This document shows positions 7,925 to 15,591 of a stretch of 28,696 nucleotides of DNA, one piece after another; within the stretch, counting starts at the first letter, position 1; each line of letters opens with the position of its first letter. A program made the position numbers and the translations under genes. Under the pieces are notes generated by a model. That model made no database searches and was not told where the DNA came from. It saw nothing but the letters and a program-made list of their open reading frames with translations. Where the stretch lies: positions 1 through 28,696 of the forward strand of contig CAJBJW010000032.1 in assembly GCA_903953455.1 (NCBI GenBank), written 5' to 3'. Origin of the DNA: an uncultured Pseudomonadota bacterium (GTDB lineage Bacteria > Pseudomonadota > Gammaproteobacteria > Methylococcales > Methylomonadaceae).

Positions 7925-8947
7925 TTATAAACCAATAGTCATAGCGTCACCATAACTAAAGAATCGATACTGTTTTTCGATGGCGTGTTGATAAGCACTC
8001 ATCACATAATCATATGTTGAGAAAGCGGATACAAGCATAAGTAAAGTAGATTCGGGTAAATGAAAATTCGTCAACATGGCGTCGACCGATTTAAATTCGT
8101 AGCCAGGTACAATAAATAAATTCGTGTCACCACTGCTTGCTTCTAAAATTCCTGAGCGAGAAGCTGATTCCAGTGAACGAACCACCGTTGTCCCAATAGC
8201 AATGACGCGACCACCTCGTTTTCGCGTTGCATTCACCGCATCAACAGTTTCTTGCGAAACAGAAAAATACTCTTTGTGCATTAAATGCTCAGACAGATTC
8301 TCAACACGAACGGGTTGAAAAGTACCGCTCCCAACATGCAGCGTCACAAATACACGCTCGATACCTTTTGCTGCAATTTTCTCCATGACGTCTTCATCGA
8401 AATGCAAACCCGCCGTTGGAGCGGCTACTGCGCCCGATTGCACGGCAAAAACAGTTTGATAACGTGTTAAATCACTTTCTTCATCCGCGCGTTGAATATA
8501 GGGTGGCAGTGGAATATGACCAATCTCAGCAAGAATATCCAATACCGATTTTTCACCATTAAACGATACATGAAACAAATCTTCTTCTCTTCCAAGCACT
8601 TCACAAGAGTAATCTTTATCTAAAAGGATAATTGCACCCGCTTTAGGTGATTTGCTTGACCGAATATGCGCTAGCGCTTGTTTATCATTTAACACACGCT
8701 CAATTAAAATTTCTATTTTACCGCCTGTTGATTTTGCGCCAAATAATCTCGCGGCAATCACCTTTGTATTATTAAAAACCAATAAATCATTGGGTGAAAT
8801 TAAATCAATAAAATCTGTAAATTGACCATCTCTGATATCCCCTGTTTGACGATTCAGCATAAGCAAACGACTCTCGGTTCGTTGCGGCAGTGGCGCTTGT
8901 GCAATCAAGTTTTCGGGTAAAAAATAATTAAAATCGCTTTTTTTCAT
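7925..8947 (-). CDS. queA: S-adenosylmethionine:tRNA ribosyltransferase-isomerase
   Basis: Transfers and isomerises the ribosyl moiety of SAM onto 7-aminomethyl-7-deazaguanine in tRNA, giving epoxyqueuosine. The 340 residues are of normal length. Family signatures: MKKSDFNYFLPENLIAQ at the N-terminus, LLVFNNTKVIAARLFG, PLPPYIQR, YQTVFA, the AAPTAGLHF segment, TLHVGSGTFQPV, and NFHLPESTLLMLVSAF near the end. No tgt, yajC or secD follows in this window, although queA-tgt-yajC-secDF is the common order; the next genes on this strand are feoABC. The gene starts only three bases after the T-tract of an upstream terminator-like hairpin, so its promoter is not evident. Confidence 0.97.
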   Translation of the reverse strand: MKKSDFNYFLPENLIAQAPLPQRTESRLLMLNRQTGDIRDGQFTDFIDLISPNDLLVFNNTKVIAARLFGAKSTGGKIEILIERVLNDKQALAHIRSSKSPKAGAIILLDKDYSCEVLGREEDLFHVSFNGEKSVLDILAEIGHIPLPPYIQRADEESDLTRYQTVFAVQSGAVAAPTAGLHFDEDVMEKIAAKGIERVFVTLHVGSGTFQPVRVENLSEHLMHKEYFSVSQETVDAVNATRKRGGRVIAIGTTVVRSLESASRSGILEASSGDTNLFIVPGYEFKSVDAMLTNFHLPESTLLMLVSAFSTYDYVMSAYQHAIEKQYRFFSYGDAMTIGL

Positions 8948-8951
8948 ATTG

Positions 8952-8981
8952 TAAAAATAAAAAATCCCCTTTCAAGGGGAA
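8952..8981 (-). terminator. Rho-independent terminator after proC-yggT-yggU
   Basis: Minus-strand hairpin: stem TCCCCTT / AAGGGGA (8974-8980 with 8965-8971, effectively 6 bp with a 4-base loop), followed by the T-rich run TTTTTTATTTTT (8964-8953). It lies 24 bases after the yggU stop. The plus strand lacks a T-tract, so it should work only in the minus direction. Confidence 0.8.
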
Positions 8982-9004
8982 TAAATGAGAAAATGAGAAA
9001 CTGT

Positions 9005-9298
9005 TTATTGAATATTTAAACACGCTGGAAATTCGAGAGGCTCTTTTATTGCTACCCGTTTATCACGACCACTTTCACCAGTCAGCAGTGAACAGGCTGA
9101 TTGCTTTACACCAAATTCACCAGCAATAAACTTAAGTAAATATTGATTCGCTTTACCATCAATGGGTGGGGCTTTAATACGCAATTTTAATCGCTCACCA
9201 TGAAGCCCCGCCCATTCATCTTTACTGGCTTTCGGTTGAACGTGCAAACTTAAAATGAGTACGTTTCCCGATTCATGCCACTGATAACCTGCCGCCAT
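9005..9298 (-). CDS. yggU: DUF167 family protein YggU
   Basis: A 97-residue member of the DUF167/YggU family, with the core LHVQPKASKDEWAGLHGERLKLRIKAPP spread over residues 17-44 and the IDGKANQYLLKFIAGEFGV continuation. The family has no firmly assigned biochemical role. The ATG overlaps the yggT stop by one base (TAATG), which indicates coupling. The proC-yggT-yggU order is widespread in gammaproteobacteria. Confidence 0.92.
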   Translation of the reverse strand: MAAGYQWHESGNVLILSLHVQPKASKDEWAGLHGERLKLRIKAPPIDGKANQYLLKFIAGEFGVKQSACSLLTGESGRDKRVAIKEPLEFPACLNIQ

Positions 9299-9894
9299 TA
9301 ACCAATCAAACTGGCCAATTGATAAAGTGGTGGCAAAAGTAACATTTCAGCCAACTGCAATCCCATTAACGCTAAAATAATTGATAAATCCAGCCCGCCT
9401 AAATTGGGCAGCATCGCGCGAAAAATGCGCAACATCGGCTCGGTTAAACTGTAAAGCAGACGCGAAATATCATTGTATCCGCCTTGATCAAACCAACTTA
9501 AGAGTGCGCGTGCAAAAACAGCGTAAAAAAGCACATGCAAAAGTAAGGCAATCAACTGTGCAAAGACGGTTAAGATTAGGCCGCCAATATTAAATGCACT
9601 AAAAGACATAATACCTTGCACATAACCTAATGTCACATCAGCGAGCAACTGCAGTACAAAAACCAAAACCAAAGAAGCTGTATCAATATTGCCTATCGCA
9701 GGTATAAAACGACGTAGTATTTTTAATGGCGGATGCGTGATCGTAATTAAAAATTTTGAAATTGGATTGCGAAAATCCGCTCGACACCATTGTAGTAAAA
9801 ATCGCAAAAATACAGCGATAATGTAAAACGAGAAAACACTGTCTAAAATAAAAACGACTGGATTGGTAAAGTAATTCATTCCCATACTATTCAC
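9298..9894 (-). CDS. yggT: YggT family integral membrane protein
   Basis: A 198-residue inner-membrane protein with two tandem YGGT repeats. Each has a hydrophobic helix followed by an amphipathic segment: first FLRFLLQWCRADFRNPISKF, then FARALLSWFDQGGYNDISRLL, each followed by a PPLKILRRFIP or EPMLRIFRAMLP element. The family has been linked to osmotic or K+ tolerance, but the mechanism is unknown. Start: a GTG at 9894 overlaps the proC stop (GTGA); ATGs at 9885 and 9879 are in frame and also possible. The repeat boundaries and size match the family. Confidence 0.93.
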   Translation of the reverse strand: MNSMGMNYFTNPVVFILDSVFSFYIIAVFLRFLLQWCRADFRNPISKFLITITHPPLKILRRFIPAIGNIDTASLVLVFVLQLLADVTLGYVQGIMSFSAFNIGGLILTVFAQLIALLLHVLFYAVFARALLSWFDQGGYNDISRLLYSLTEPMLRIFRAMLPNLGGLDLSIILALMGLQLAEMLLLPPLYQLASLIG

Positions 9895-10712
9895 ACTTCT
9901 TGTTTTGAAAGTTCAACCGAGCGATCACGCGCGGCATGGAGTGCTTTTGACACAAGGGCTTCAAAACCTCCTTCTTGGAAAGTTTCGATGGCTTTTTGCG
10001 TGGTGCCATTAGGCGATGTAACACGTTGACGCAATGTTTGTGGTGATTCCTGTGATTCGAGTGCGATTTTTGCTGCACCGAGTGCTGTTTGTTGGACTAA
10101 CAACTGCGCTGTTTCAGCATTAAGTCCTAATTCGATAGCTGTTTTTTCCATTACTTCCATAAGGAGAAAATAATACGCTGGACCGCTTCCAGAAACTGCT
10201 GTTACTGCATCAAGTTCGCTTTCAGTCTGTACCCATAAAGCGATTCCCACCGCACGTAAAATATTTTCAGCCAGATCACGCTGCGGATCCGATACGTTCA
10301 TATTAGCATGAAGACCAGTTGCCCCAGTAAGCACTAAGGCAGGGGTATTTGGCATGCAACGAACAATGGCAACATTCTCACCCAACCATGCACTTAAACT
10401 GGCTTGTGACACACCTGCTGCGATTGAAACCACTAATGGTCTACGTTCTTCAATGGTCTCTGCAATATGTTGCGCGACACCTTTTAAAATTTGCGGCTTA
10501 ACGGCCAATACAACAACATCGACTAAACGCGCAATCTCATTATTATCGCTAGACGTATTGACACCAAATTGCTGAGATAAGTACGCAAGCGTATCAGGAT
10601 TTGTATCTGAAACCCAAATTTGTTTAGGTGGATGACCACTGGTAATTAAGCCGTTAAGCAAGCTACTTGCCATATTACCGCCACCAATAAAGCCAATTCT
10701 TTGTGTATTCAT
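9891..10712 (-). CDS. proC: Pyrroline-5-carboxylate reductase
   Basis: NAD(P)H-dependent last step of proline synthesis. The 273 residues match the usual length. Seen: Rossmann motif GFIGGGNMASSLLNGL (8-23), VVLAVKPQ, VSIAAGVSQ, RCMPNTPALV, and the C-terminal dimer signature VSGSGPAYYFLLMEVM and TVTSPNGTTQ-like block (VTSPNGTTQ). It leads the proC-yggT-yggU set. The usual upstream partner yggS (PLP-binding protein) is absent; mtdA-gckA lies there instead. The start has only a weak ribosome binding site. A 9-base direct repeat lies 18-37 bases before it. Confidence 0.97.
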   Translation of the reverse strand: MNTQRIGFIGGGNMASSLLNGLITSGHPPKQIWVSDTNPDTLAYLSQQFGVNTSSDNNEIARLVDVVVLAVKPQILKGVAQHIAETIEERRPLVVSIAAGVSQASLSAWLGENVAIVRCMPNTPALVLTGATGLHANMNVSDPQRDLAENILRAVGIALWVQTESELDAVTAVSGSGPAYYFLLMEVMEKTAIELGLNAETAQLLVQQTALGAAKIALESQESPQTLRQRVTSPNGTTQKAIETFQEGGFEALVSKALHAARDRSVELSKQEV

Positions 10713-10729
10713 AATGCTTTTATCACCGC

Positions 10730-10749
10730 TTTAATCAAAATTTAATCAA
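10730..10749. repeat. Tandem 9-bp direct repeat before proC
   Basis: TTTAATCAA occurs at 10730-10738 and again at 10741-10749, 11 bases apart, close to one helical turn. It is in the 60-base gap between gckA and proC. Such spacing can be an operator, but AT-rich sequence makes chance likely. Confidence 0.3.
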
Positions 10750-10772
10750 GAATATTTATATAAAAAGGCATT

Positions 10773-12101
10773 TTACGCTTCTAATTCAAACAATAAAATC
10801 TGTAAATCTGCTACGTTTGTTCCAGTTGCACCAGTTAATAGTAAATCCCCAGCTGCTTTAAGTGCACAATAGGAATTATTATCTTCAAGTAAATCCTCCG
10901 GACTTAACTGCATAGTGCGGATACGTAAAAGTGTTTTAGCATCAACGATTCCACCTGCAGCAGGACTTGTACCGTCAATACCATCGCTACCACCGCTAAG
11001 AAAAATCCATTTTCCATCCAATTTTTGTTCTTCTGCTGATATCGCAAAAGCCAGTGCCATTTCTTGATTACGTCCACCACGGCCACAACCACGCAAAGTT
11101 ACGGTCGTCTCACCACCTGTTAAAAACGCAATACGTTTGACAGATGAGTTTTCTACATAATGAAACATTTCATTTTTAAACCAATGCACCCAATGCTCTG
11201 CAATGTCACGTGCTTCACCACATAAAGGATGTTGATACAAAATGACTTGATACTTAAGTGATTGCGCAGCCTCTTGCATGGCGTTGACACTCACCATATT
11301 ACTCCCTATTAAGTAATTAGTGACGTCATCAAAAATAGGGTCATTTATCTTAGGCGTTTCCGCAATGACACCTTGCTCACCCTTCGTTAAATGCAATTTG
11401 ACTGATTCAGGGAGTAAATCCCAAACGCCTTTATTTTTTAAAACACGGATAGCATCTGTAAATGTCGTGTTATCACCCACTGTTGTTCCGCTTGCAATCA
11501 CGCTTAAATCATCGTCTAGTACATCCGATAAAATTAAAGTGTAACAAGTTGCAGGGACAAGAAACTTAACTAATCCCCCACCCTTAATTTGCGACAAATG
11601 CTTGCGAACACAATTCATTTCGTGAATGGTTGCGCCACAAGACAATAACAAATTGGTAGTGATTATTTTTTCCTCAAGGGTGACACCTTCAACTGGATAA
11701 GGTATTAACGCTGATCCACCGCCACTGATCAAGACAAGTACTAATTCATTCTTTTTGGCATTTTCAGCCAAAGCAAGAATCCTTCTTGCTGCTTCAAAAC
11801 CTTTTTCATCTGGCAATGGATGTGACGCGCCAATCACCTCAACATTATTTACTGCGCTAATATTTTCGTAATTAGTTACCGCAAGTGCATCGCCAAGTAA
11901 TGTTGCTGGAATAATTTCTTGCGCCGCATTGGCCATAGCACATGCCGCTTTACCAAAAGCAATGATGTGTATTTTATGATAAGTTGAAAACGACATAGGT
12001 GACGTTTCAAAATGGCGTTTAACCGCTAAATAGGGATTAGCGGCCGCGATGCCTGCTTGAAAAATACCCAGTGCGTGTTGACGCAATTCAGCGTTATTCA
12101 T
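10773..12101 (-). CDS. gckA: Glycerate 2-kinase (GckA/MOFRL family)
   Basis: Phosphorylates glycerate to 2-phosphoglycerate, which carries serine-cycle carbon towards phosphoenolpyruvate. The older family name is TtuD/hydroxypyruvate reductase. The 442 residues show the family motifs: AFGKAACAMA (about 48-57), ISGGGSALIPYP, RKHLSQIKGGGL, LSDVLDDDLSVIASGTT, GGETTV with GCGRGGRNQEMA, and SGGSDGIDGTSPAAGG, the MOFRL signature. The ATG overlaps the mtdA stop (ATGA), so the two genes are coupled. Coupling to mtdA makes a role in C1 assimilation much more likely than one in tartrate or sugar-acid breakdown. No clear terminator follows before proC. Confidence 0.93.
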   Translation of the reverse strand: MNNAELRQHALGIFQAGIAAANPYLAVKRHFETSPMSFSTYHKIHIIAFGKAACAMANAAQEIIPATLLGDALAVTNYENISAVNNVEVIGASHPLPDEKGFEAARRILALAENAKKNELVLVLISGGGSALIPYPVEGVTLEEKIITTNLLLSCGATIHEMNCVRKHLSQIKGGGLVKFLVPATCYTLILSDVLDDDLSVIASGTTVGDNTTFTDAIRVLKNKGVWDLLPESVKLHLTKGEQGVIAETPKINDPIFDDVTNYLIGSNMVSVNAMQEAAQSLKYQVILYQHPLCGEARDIAEHWVHWFKNEMFHYVENSSVKRIAFLTGGETTVTLRGCGRGGRNQEMALAFAISAEEQKLDGKWIFLSGGSDGIDGTSPAAGGIVDAKTLLRIRTMQLSPEDLLEDNNSYCALKAAGDLLLTGATGTNVADLQILLFELEA

Positions 12102-12955
12102 GCCATTTTTTTCGCTAAATCAAAAATGTTTTCAGCATCAAAAACCTGCTTATTATCTTCAAATAATTGCGTAATACAGGCGCGGTGCAAGGCTAGTTTC
12201 AATGCACCAAAACCAATCGCCCCCCACACAATTTTACCATGACGCAACTCACCTTTATCCATCATATCAATGCCGCCAATTCCCAATGGAGGCGTTGCAT
12301 TCGCGTCAGCGAGTAATTCTAAATGTGAATTATGTTGCCAATGCTCAGGTTTTAAAAGCTCAACACCTGTTGCACCCGCGGCAACCACAATATTGGCATC
12401 TTCAATAGCATGAGCACGCGCATCTAAATCAGCCGCCGCTTTTGCGTGAATAGTGACATTGAATCGATGTTGCATGGCTTCACAGACTTTTTCCGCAGCC
12501 CATAATTGGCGTGAAGTAATCGTTACCTCCGCACCCTCTAAAGCAAGCATGGCAGCCGCACGTTGTCCAACTGGGCCTGTGCCAGCTAAAACAACGGCCT
12601 TTTTATCTTTAAGCGTGCCACTGGATGCTAATTTTGCCACGCATGCCGCGGCAGTTGTATTGCTCCCATTACTGTCGAGCATGACCGAAACTTGAAATCC
12701 AGGAAAAAAATGTTTTCTCACGGCGACAAATAAAGCTTCACCTGCGGCCATATCACTTCCACCTACAAAAATAGCGGTATTTTTTTTATCTTTAGGGGCT
12801 CGAGTGAAAATTGTGCCGTCAACAAGCGCGGCAATCGTATCCGGTGTTAATCCGGCGTAACTTATCACATGATCTGCGCCGCCATCGTAAGCGACAACAA
12901 CATCAAAAGCAGAAGGATGCGCATCCGTGTCGAATTGAAATAACAATTTTTTCAT
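12098..12955 (-). CDS. mtdA: NADP-dependent methylene-H4F/H4MPT dehydrogenase MtdA
   Basis: Oxidises or reduces the methylene C1 unit bound to tetrahydrofolate (also methanopterin), at the branch between formaldehyde oxidation and the serine cycle. The 285 residues from the ATG at 12955 align from memory along their whole length with Methylobacterium MtdA: LLFQFDTDAHPSAFDVVVAY at the N-terminus, DGGADHV, FVGGSDMAAGE (64-74), LDSNGSNTTAAA (93-104), the dinucleotide motif AGTGPVG (124-130), PPLGIGGID and LHRACI. The frame extends upstream to an ATG at 13030, but those 25 residues are not in the family and the -10 box lies within them, so 12955 is chosen. Part of a divergent arrangement with mdh. 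MtdB is the alternative, but the sequence is closer to MtdA. Confidence 0.93.
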   Translation of the reverse strand: MKKLLFQFDTDAHPSAFDVVVAYDGGADHVISYAGLTPDTIAALVDGTIFTRAPKDKKNTAIFVGGSDMAAGEALFVAVRKHFFPGFQVSVMLDSNGSNTTAAACVAKLASSGTLKDKKAVVLAGTGPVGQRAAAMLALEGAEVTITSRQLWAAEKVCEAMQHRFNVTIHAKAAADLDARAHAIEDANIVVAAGATGVELLKPEHWQHNSHLELLADANATPPLGIGGIDMMDKGELRHGKIVWGAIGFGALKLALHRACITQLFEDNKQVFDAENIFDLAKKMA

Positions 12956-12998
12956 GAAAGACTCGTTTTGATTAAATTTAAAGATTGGTATTTGCTTC

Positions 12999-13004
12999 AT
13001 TATA
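12999..13004 (-). promoter_or_regulatory. Predicted -10 box of mtdA-gckA
   Basis: A perfect TATAAT on the minus strand, preceded by GGT. Transcription would start near 12992, giving a leader of about 37 bases. The expected -35 (about 13022-13027, ACAGTT) is poor, as is usual for promoters that need an activator. Confidence 0.5.
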
Positions 13005-13012
13005 ACCGATAA

Positions 13013-13033
13013 AACATGGCAAACTGTCATGTT
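13013..13033. promoter_or_regulatory. Candidate operator dyad over mtdA -35 region
   Basis: AACATG (13013-13018) and CATGTT (13028-13033) form a perfect 6-bp dyad around a 9-base centre. T13017 and A13029 have the T-N11-A spacing typical of LysR-type regulator sites. The centre coincides with the expected -35 of the mtdA promoter. It lies in the 206-base space shared with the divergent mdh. Identity of a regulator is inference. Confidence 0.4.
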
Positions 13034-13161
13034 GAACCTGTTTTTACAAGCTTATGAATGGTACGATGGTAGAAATAAAATGCAATTTTTTTAGATTCGC
13101 TCATCAATTCACTATTTTTTAGATAACACCCGTTGCGTTGTTTCAAAGGAAAGATAAAAAA

Positions 13162-14139
13162 ATGAAAGTACCTCTTCATATTGCTGTCACTGGAGCAGCA
13201 GGACAAATTAGTTATTCGCTACTATTTCGTTTAGCGGCTGGGCATTCTTTTGGTAAGGATCAGCCTATTGTCTTGCATTTACTCGAAGTACCCAGTGCTA
13301 TGCCTGCGTTAGAGGGTGTTGTCATGGAATTAAACGATTGCGCAAGTCCAATTGTGCGCAGCATTATAATGACCGATGATCCCTTTGTTGCCTTCAAAAA
13401 TATTGATCATGCGTTTTTAATTGGTGCTCGCCCCCGTACACTAGGCATGGCAAGAAAAGACTTACTCAAGGTAAATGCTGAAATTTTTTCAACGCAAGGC
13501 AAAGCACTTAATGCCGTTGCAAATCGCAATGTCAAAGTCTTAGTGACAGGCAATCCTGCCAACACAAACGCACTGATTGCCCTAAAAAATGCGCCTGATT
13601 TATCACCGGCTAATTTTTCATCCATGAGTCGTTTAGACCATAATCGCGCGATTAGCCAACTCGCTGAAAAATGCGGCGTACTCACAACAGATATTAAAAA
13701 CATGACCGTATGGGGTAATCATTCCGGCACACAGTATCCTGATATACATTATGCAACCGTTCGTGGACAAGATGCGCTCTCGCTTGTAGATGATAATTGG
13801 TTTGTTAATAATTTCATCCCAACTGTTCAAGAACGCGGAGAAGCAGTGATTAAAGCACGCGGTCAATCCAGCGCGGGTTCTGCGGCAAATGCGGCGCTTG
13901 ATCAAATGCGAGCGTGGGCACTTGGAACACCTGATAATGACTGGGTGAGTATGGGCGTACTCTCAGATGGTAGTTATGACATTGAAAAAGGCTTAATGTA
14001 TTCTTTTCCTGTTACCGTTGAAGACGGCGAAATCCAAATTGTGCAAGGCTTAAATATCAATGAGTTCAGTCGTCATCGTATGCGCGTGACTGAAGATGAG
14101 CTAAAACAAGAACGTGATGCCGTTAAACATTTGTTTTAA
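13162..14139 (+). CDS. mdh: Malate dehydrogenase
   Basis: NAD-dependent interconversion of malate and oxaloacetate, used by both the TCA and serine cycles. The 325 residues belong to the lactate/malate dehydrogenase family of the Legionella/Coxiella type. Seen: GAAGQI (11-16), GARPR with R90/R92 and R98 of the mobile loop, TGNPANTN (129-136), RLDHNRA (D159) and GNHSGTQYPD (catalytic H187). Start: ATG 13162 preceded by AAAGGA at 13145-13150; an in-frame TTG at 13138 is less likely. The loop reads PRTLGMARKDL where I expect PRGPGMERKDL. It is divergent from mtdA-gckA, and grxC follows after 17 bases. Confidence 0.95.
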   Translation: MKVPLHIAVTGAAGQISYSLLFRLAAGHSFGKDQPIVLHLLEVPSAMPALEGVVMELNDCASPIVRSIIMTDDPFVAFKNIDHAFLIGARPRTLGMARKDLLKVNAEIFSTQGKALNAVANRNVKVLVTGNPANTNALIALKNAPDLSPANFSSMSRLDHNRAISQLAEKCGVLTTDIKNMTVWGNHSGTQYPDIHYATVRGQDALSLVDDNWFVNNFIPTVQERGEAVIKARGQSSAGSAANAALDQMRAWALGTPDNDWVSMGVLSDGSYDIEKGLMYSFPVTVEDGEIQIVQGLNINEFSRHRMRVTEDELKQERDAVKHLF

Positions 14140-14156
14140 GACGTGAGAAAATAAGC

Positions 14157-14426
14157 ATGCCTAAAATTTTAATTTATACTGCACACCGCTGTGGTTATTG
14201 TGTCATGGCAAAACGATTGCTGGACAGTAAAAATGTCACCTATACTGAAATCAATGTCGATGAACAAGCCGGAATGCGTGAGGAAATGATGACAAGAACT
14301 CGCCGTCGCACCGTACCACAAATTTATATTGGCGACGTTCACGTTGGTGGCTTTGACGATTTAAACGCGCTTAATCAAGCGGGGAAATTAAACGTATTAC
14401 TACAAAATGAAAACAATCAGTCTTAA
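14157..14426 (+). CDS. grxC: Glutaredoxin 3
   Basis: An 89-residue dithiol glutaredoxin that reduces disulfides and mixed glutathione disulfides with GSH. The active site is CGYC (residues 12-15), with the cis-Pro motif TVPQIYI and the glutathione-binding GGFDDL. Length and motifs are those of GrxC. It follows mdh by 17 bases on the same strand, with GTGAG just before the ATG, and is probably cotranscribed. In many proteobacteria grxC sits beside secB or a rhodanese gene instead. Confidence 0.93.
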   Translation: MPKILIYTAHRCGYCVMAKRLLDSKNVTYTEINVDEQAGMREEMMTRTRRRTVPQIYIGDVHVGGFDDLNALNQAGKLNVLLQNENNQS

Positions 14427-14467
14427 AATTTAAGCCTATTCCTTAAAACATCCACAATTAAACCGTA

Positions 14468-14497
14468 TTGAAATAAAGACGTCATCAACGCTATATA
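14468..14497 (+). promoter_or_regulatory. Possible promoter before the EEP-family gene
   Basis: TTGAAA (14468-14473), an 18-base spacer and TATATA (14492-14497). Five and four of six positions match the sigma-70 consensus. It lies in the 145-base gap after grxC, about 70 bases before the next start. No terminator for grxC is visible in the gap. Confidence 0.35.
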
Positions 14498-14571
14498 GAA
14501 TGTATTAAATATGTTTTTTGCTCTTTCAACTGGCAAAGCAAACACCGTTTATAACATTCTAGGAAAGCGTT

Positions 14572-15591
14572 ATGCACGTATTTACCAACCATCGTTTAAA
14601 ACTATTAAATACCGTTTTAATTATGTCAGTCACTCTTTATGTGATTTCAATTTTATTAATTCGTTATCAATCTATACAGTATATGTGGGCCTTCACTGAC
14701 AAAGGTTTTGCCCATGAAATACCCCCCGAAACACTAAAAGCACCAGTTCAAATTAATTCGCAAGCAACTTGTTCAAGTGGCAATTTAAAAGTACTTACCT
14801 ACAACGTGGAATATGGCTCTCAATTAATTGAAGATATGGCTGCACGCTTTAATCATAAAAGTACGGGAGGCGCTCTGCCTTGGTCTGTTCGTGCACCAGA
14901 AATTCGTGAACGAATTACAGAATATTCACCAGATTTAATTGGATTTCAAGAAACCCATACAGACAACGATATTTCAACAATTATTTCCAATGAAAACTAT
15001 AACCTAGTCACCTATCACATGGGTGGTTTTCAATATGGTGATGCAGCGCTCGCTTTTAATAAGCATAAGTTTGATTTAATTGATAAAGGGCAGATTTGGT
15101 TAAGCACCAAACCCAATTTACCCATGAGTTTTGGATTTCGTACTTTGTCAGTATTTCGTTATGTAAATTGGGCCATCTTAAAAGAGAAATCTACTAATTT
15201 TAGCTTTATGTTTGTGAACACGCATTTTGATAACTCAGGCGTCAATAAAGATCCAAGCGCTTTATTATTCAATGAGCGCATCGTAGCTCTCGCAAAAGAT
15301 ATTCCAATGGTTGTTACCGGCGATTTCAATACGACCGCTCAAGATAAACGTTACCGTCACTTAGTGGGTGACGATAACAATATGCCCTATTTACAAAATA
15401 CCTTTGATTTAATCAATCACGAAACAGTTGATATTCAATCACACCCAAATAGTTTATCTGACCACATTTTTACTGGTGGTCCTTGCAAAGCTCATGCCGA
15501 TAATTGGTTCATAGATCACCGCCCGCTTAAAAATGGGCAACGCATGTCAGATCATCTTCCAATACTTGCTAAGATTCATTTTGCAGCGTAG
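14572..15591 (+). CDS. Membrane-anchored endonuclease/exonuclease/phosphatase-family protein
   Basis: A 339-residue protein with one N-terminal hydrophobic segment (about residues 14-32) and then an EEP fold. Seen: LTYNVEYG (metal-binding Asn), IGFQETH (Glu), NTHFDNSG, the VVTGDFNTT motif and the C-terminal MSDHLPILAKI with the catalytic Asp-His pair. The fold covers DNases, sphingomyelinases and phosphatases; the substrate cannot be told. The anchor implies that the catalytic part faces the periplasm or the membrane surface. Start: ATG 14572, with AGGAA six bases before it. The 3' end overlaps the convergent rfbB by 23 bases. Confidence 0.85.
   Translation: MHVFTNHRLKLLNTVLIMSVTLYVISILLIRYQSIQYMWAFTDKGFAHEIPPETLKAPVQINSQATCSSGNLKVLTYNVEYGSQLIEDMAARFNHKSTGGALPWSVRAPEIRERITEYSPDLIGFQETHTDNDISTIISNENYNLVTYHMGGFQYGDAALAFNKHKFDLIDKGQIWLSTKPNLPMSFGFRTLSVFRYVNWAILKEKSTNFSFMFVNTHFDNSGVNKDPSALLFNERIVALAKDIPMVVTGDFNTTAQDKRYRHLVGDDNNMPYLQNTFDLINHETVDIQSHPNSLSDHIFTGGPCKAHADNWFIDHRPLKNGQRMSDHLPILAKIHFAA

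Noticed and set aside
12956..13030. 25-residue N-terminal extension of MtdA from an upstream ATG
   Set aside because: Not present in the family; the predicted -10 box lies inside it, and the protein from 12955 aligns at residue 1.
14422..14434. CTTAAA-A-TTTAAG after grxC as a terminator
   Set aside because: Only A/T pairs apart from the ends, a one-base loop, and no T-tract; too weak to call.
14511..14699. 62-codon frame overlapping the start of the EEP-family gene
   Set aside because: Different frame from the EEP-family domain and lacking a good ribosome binding site; the ATG at 14572 has AGGAA.
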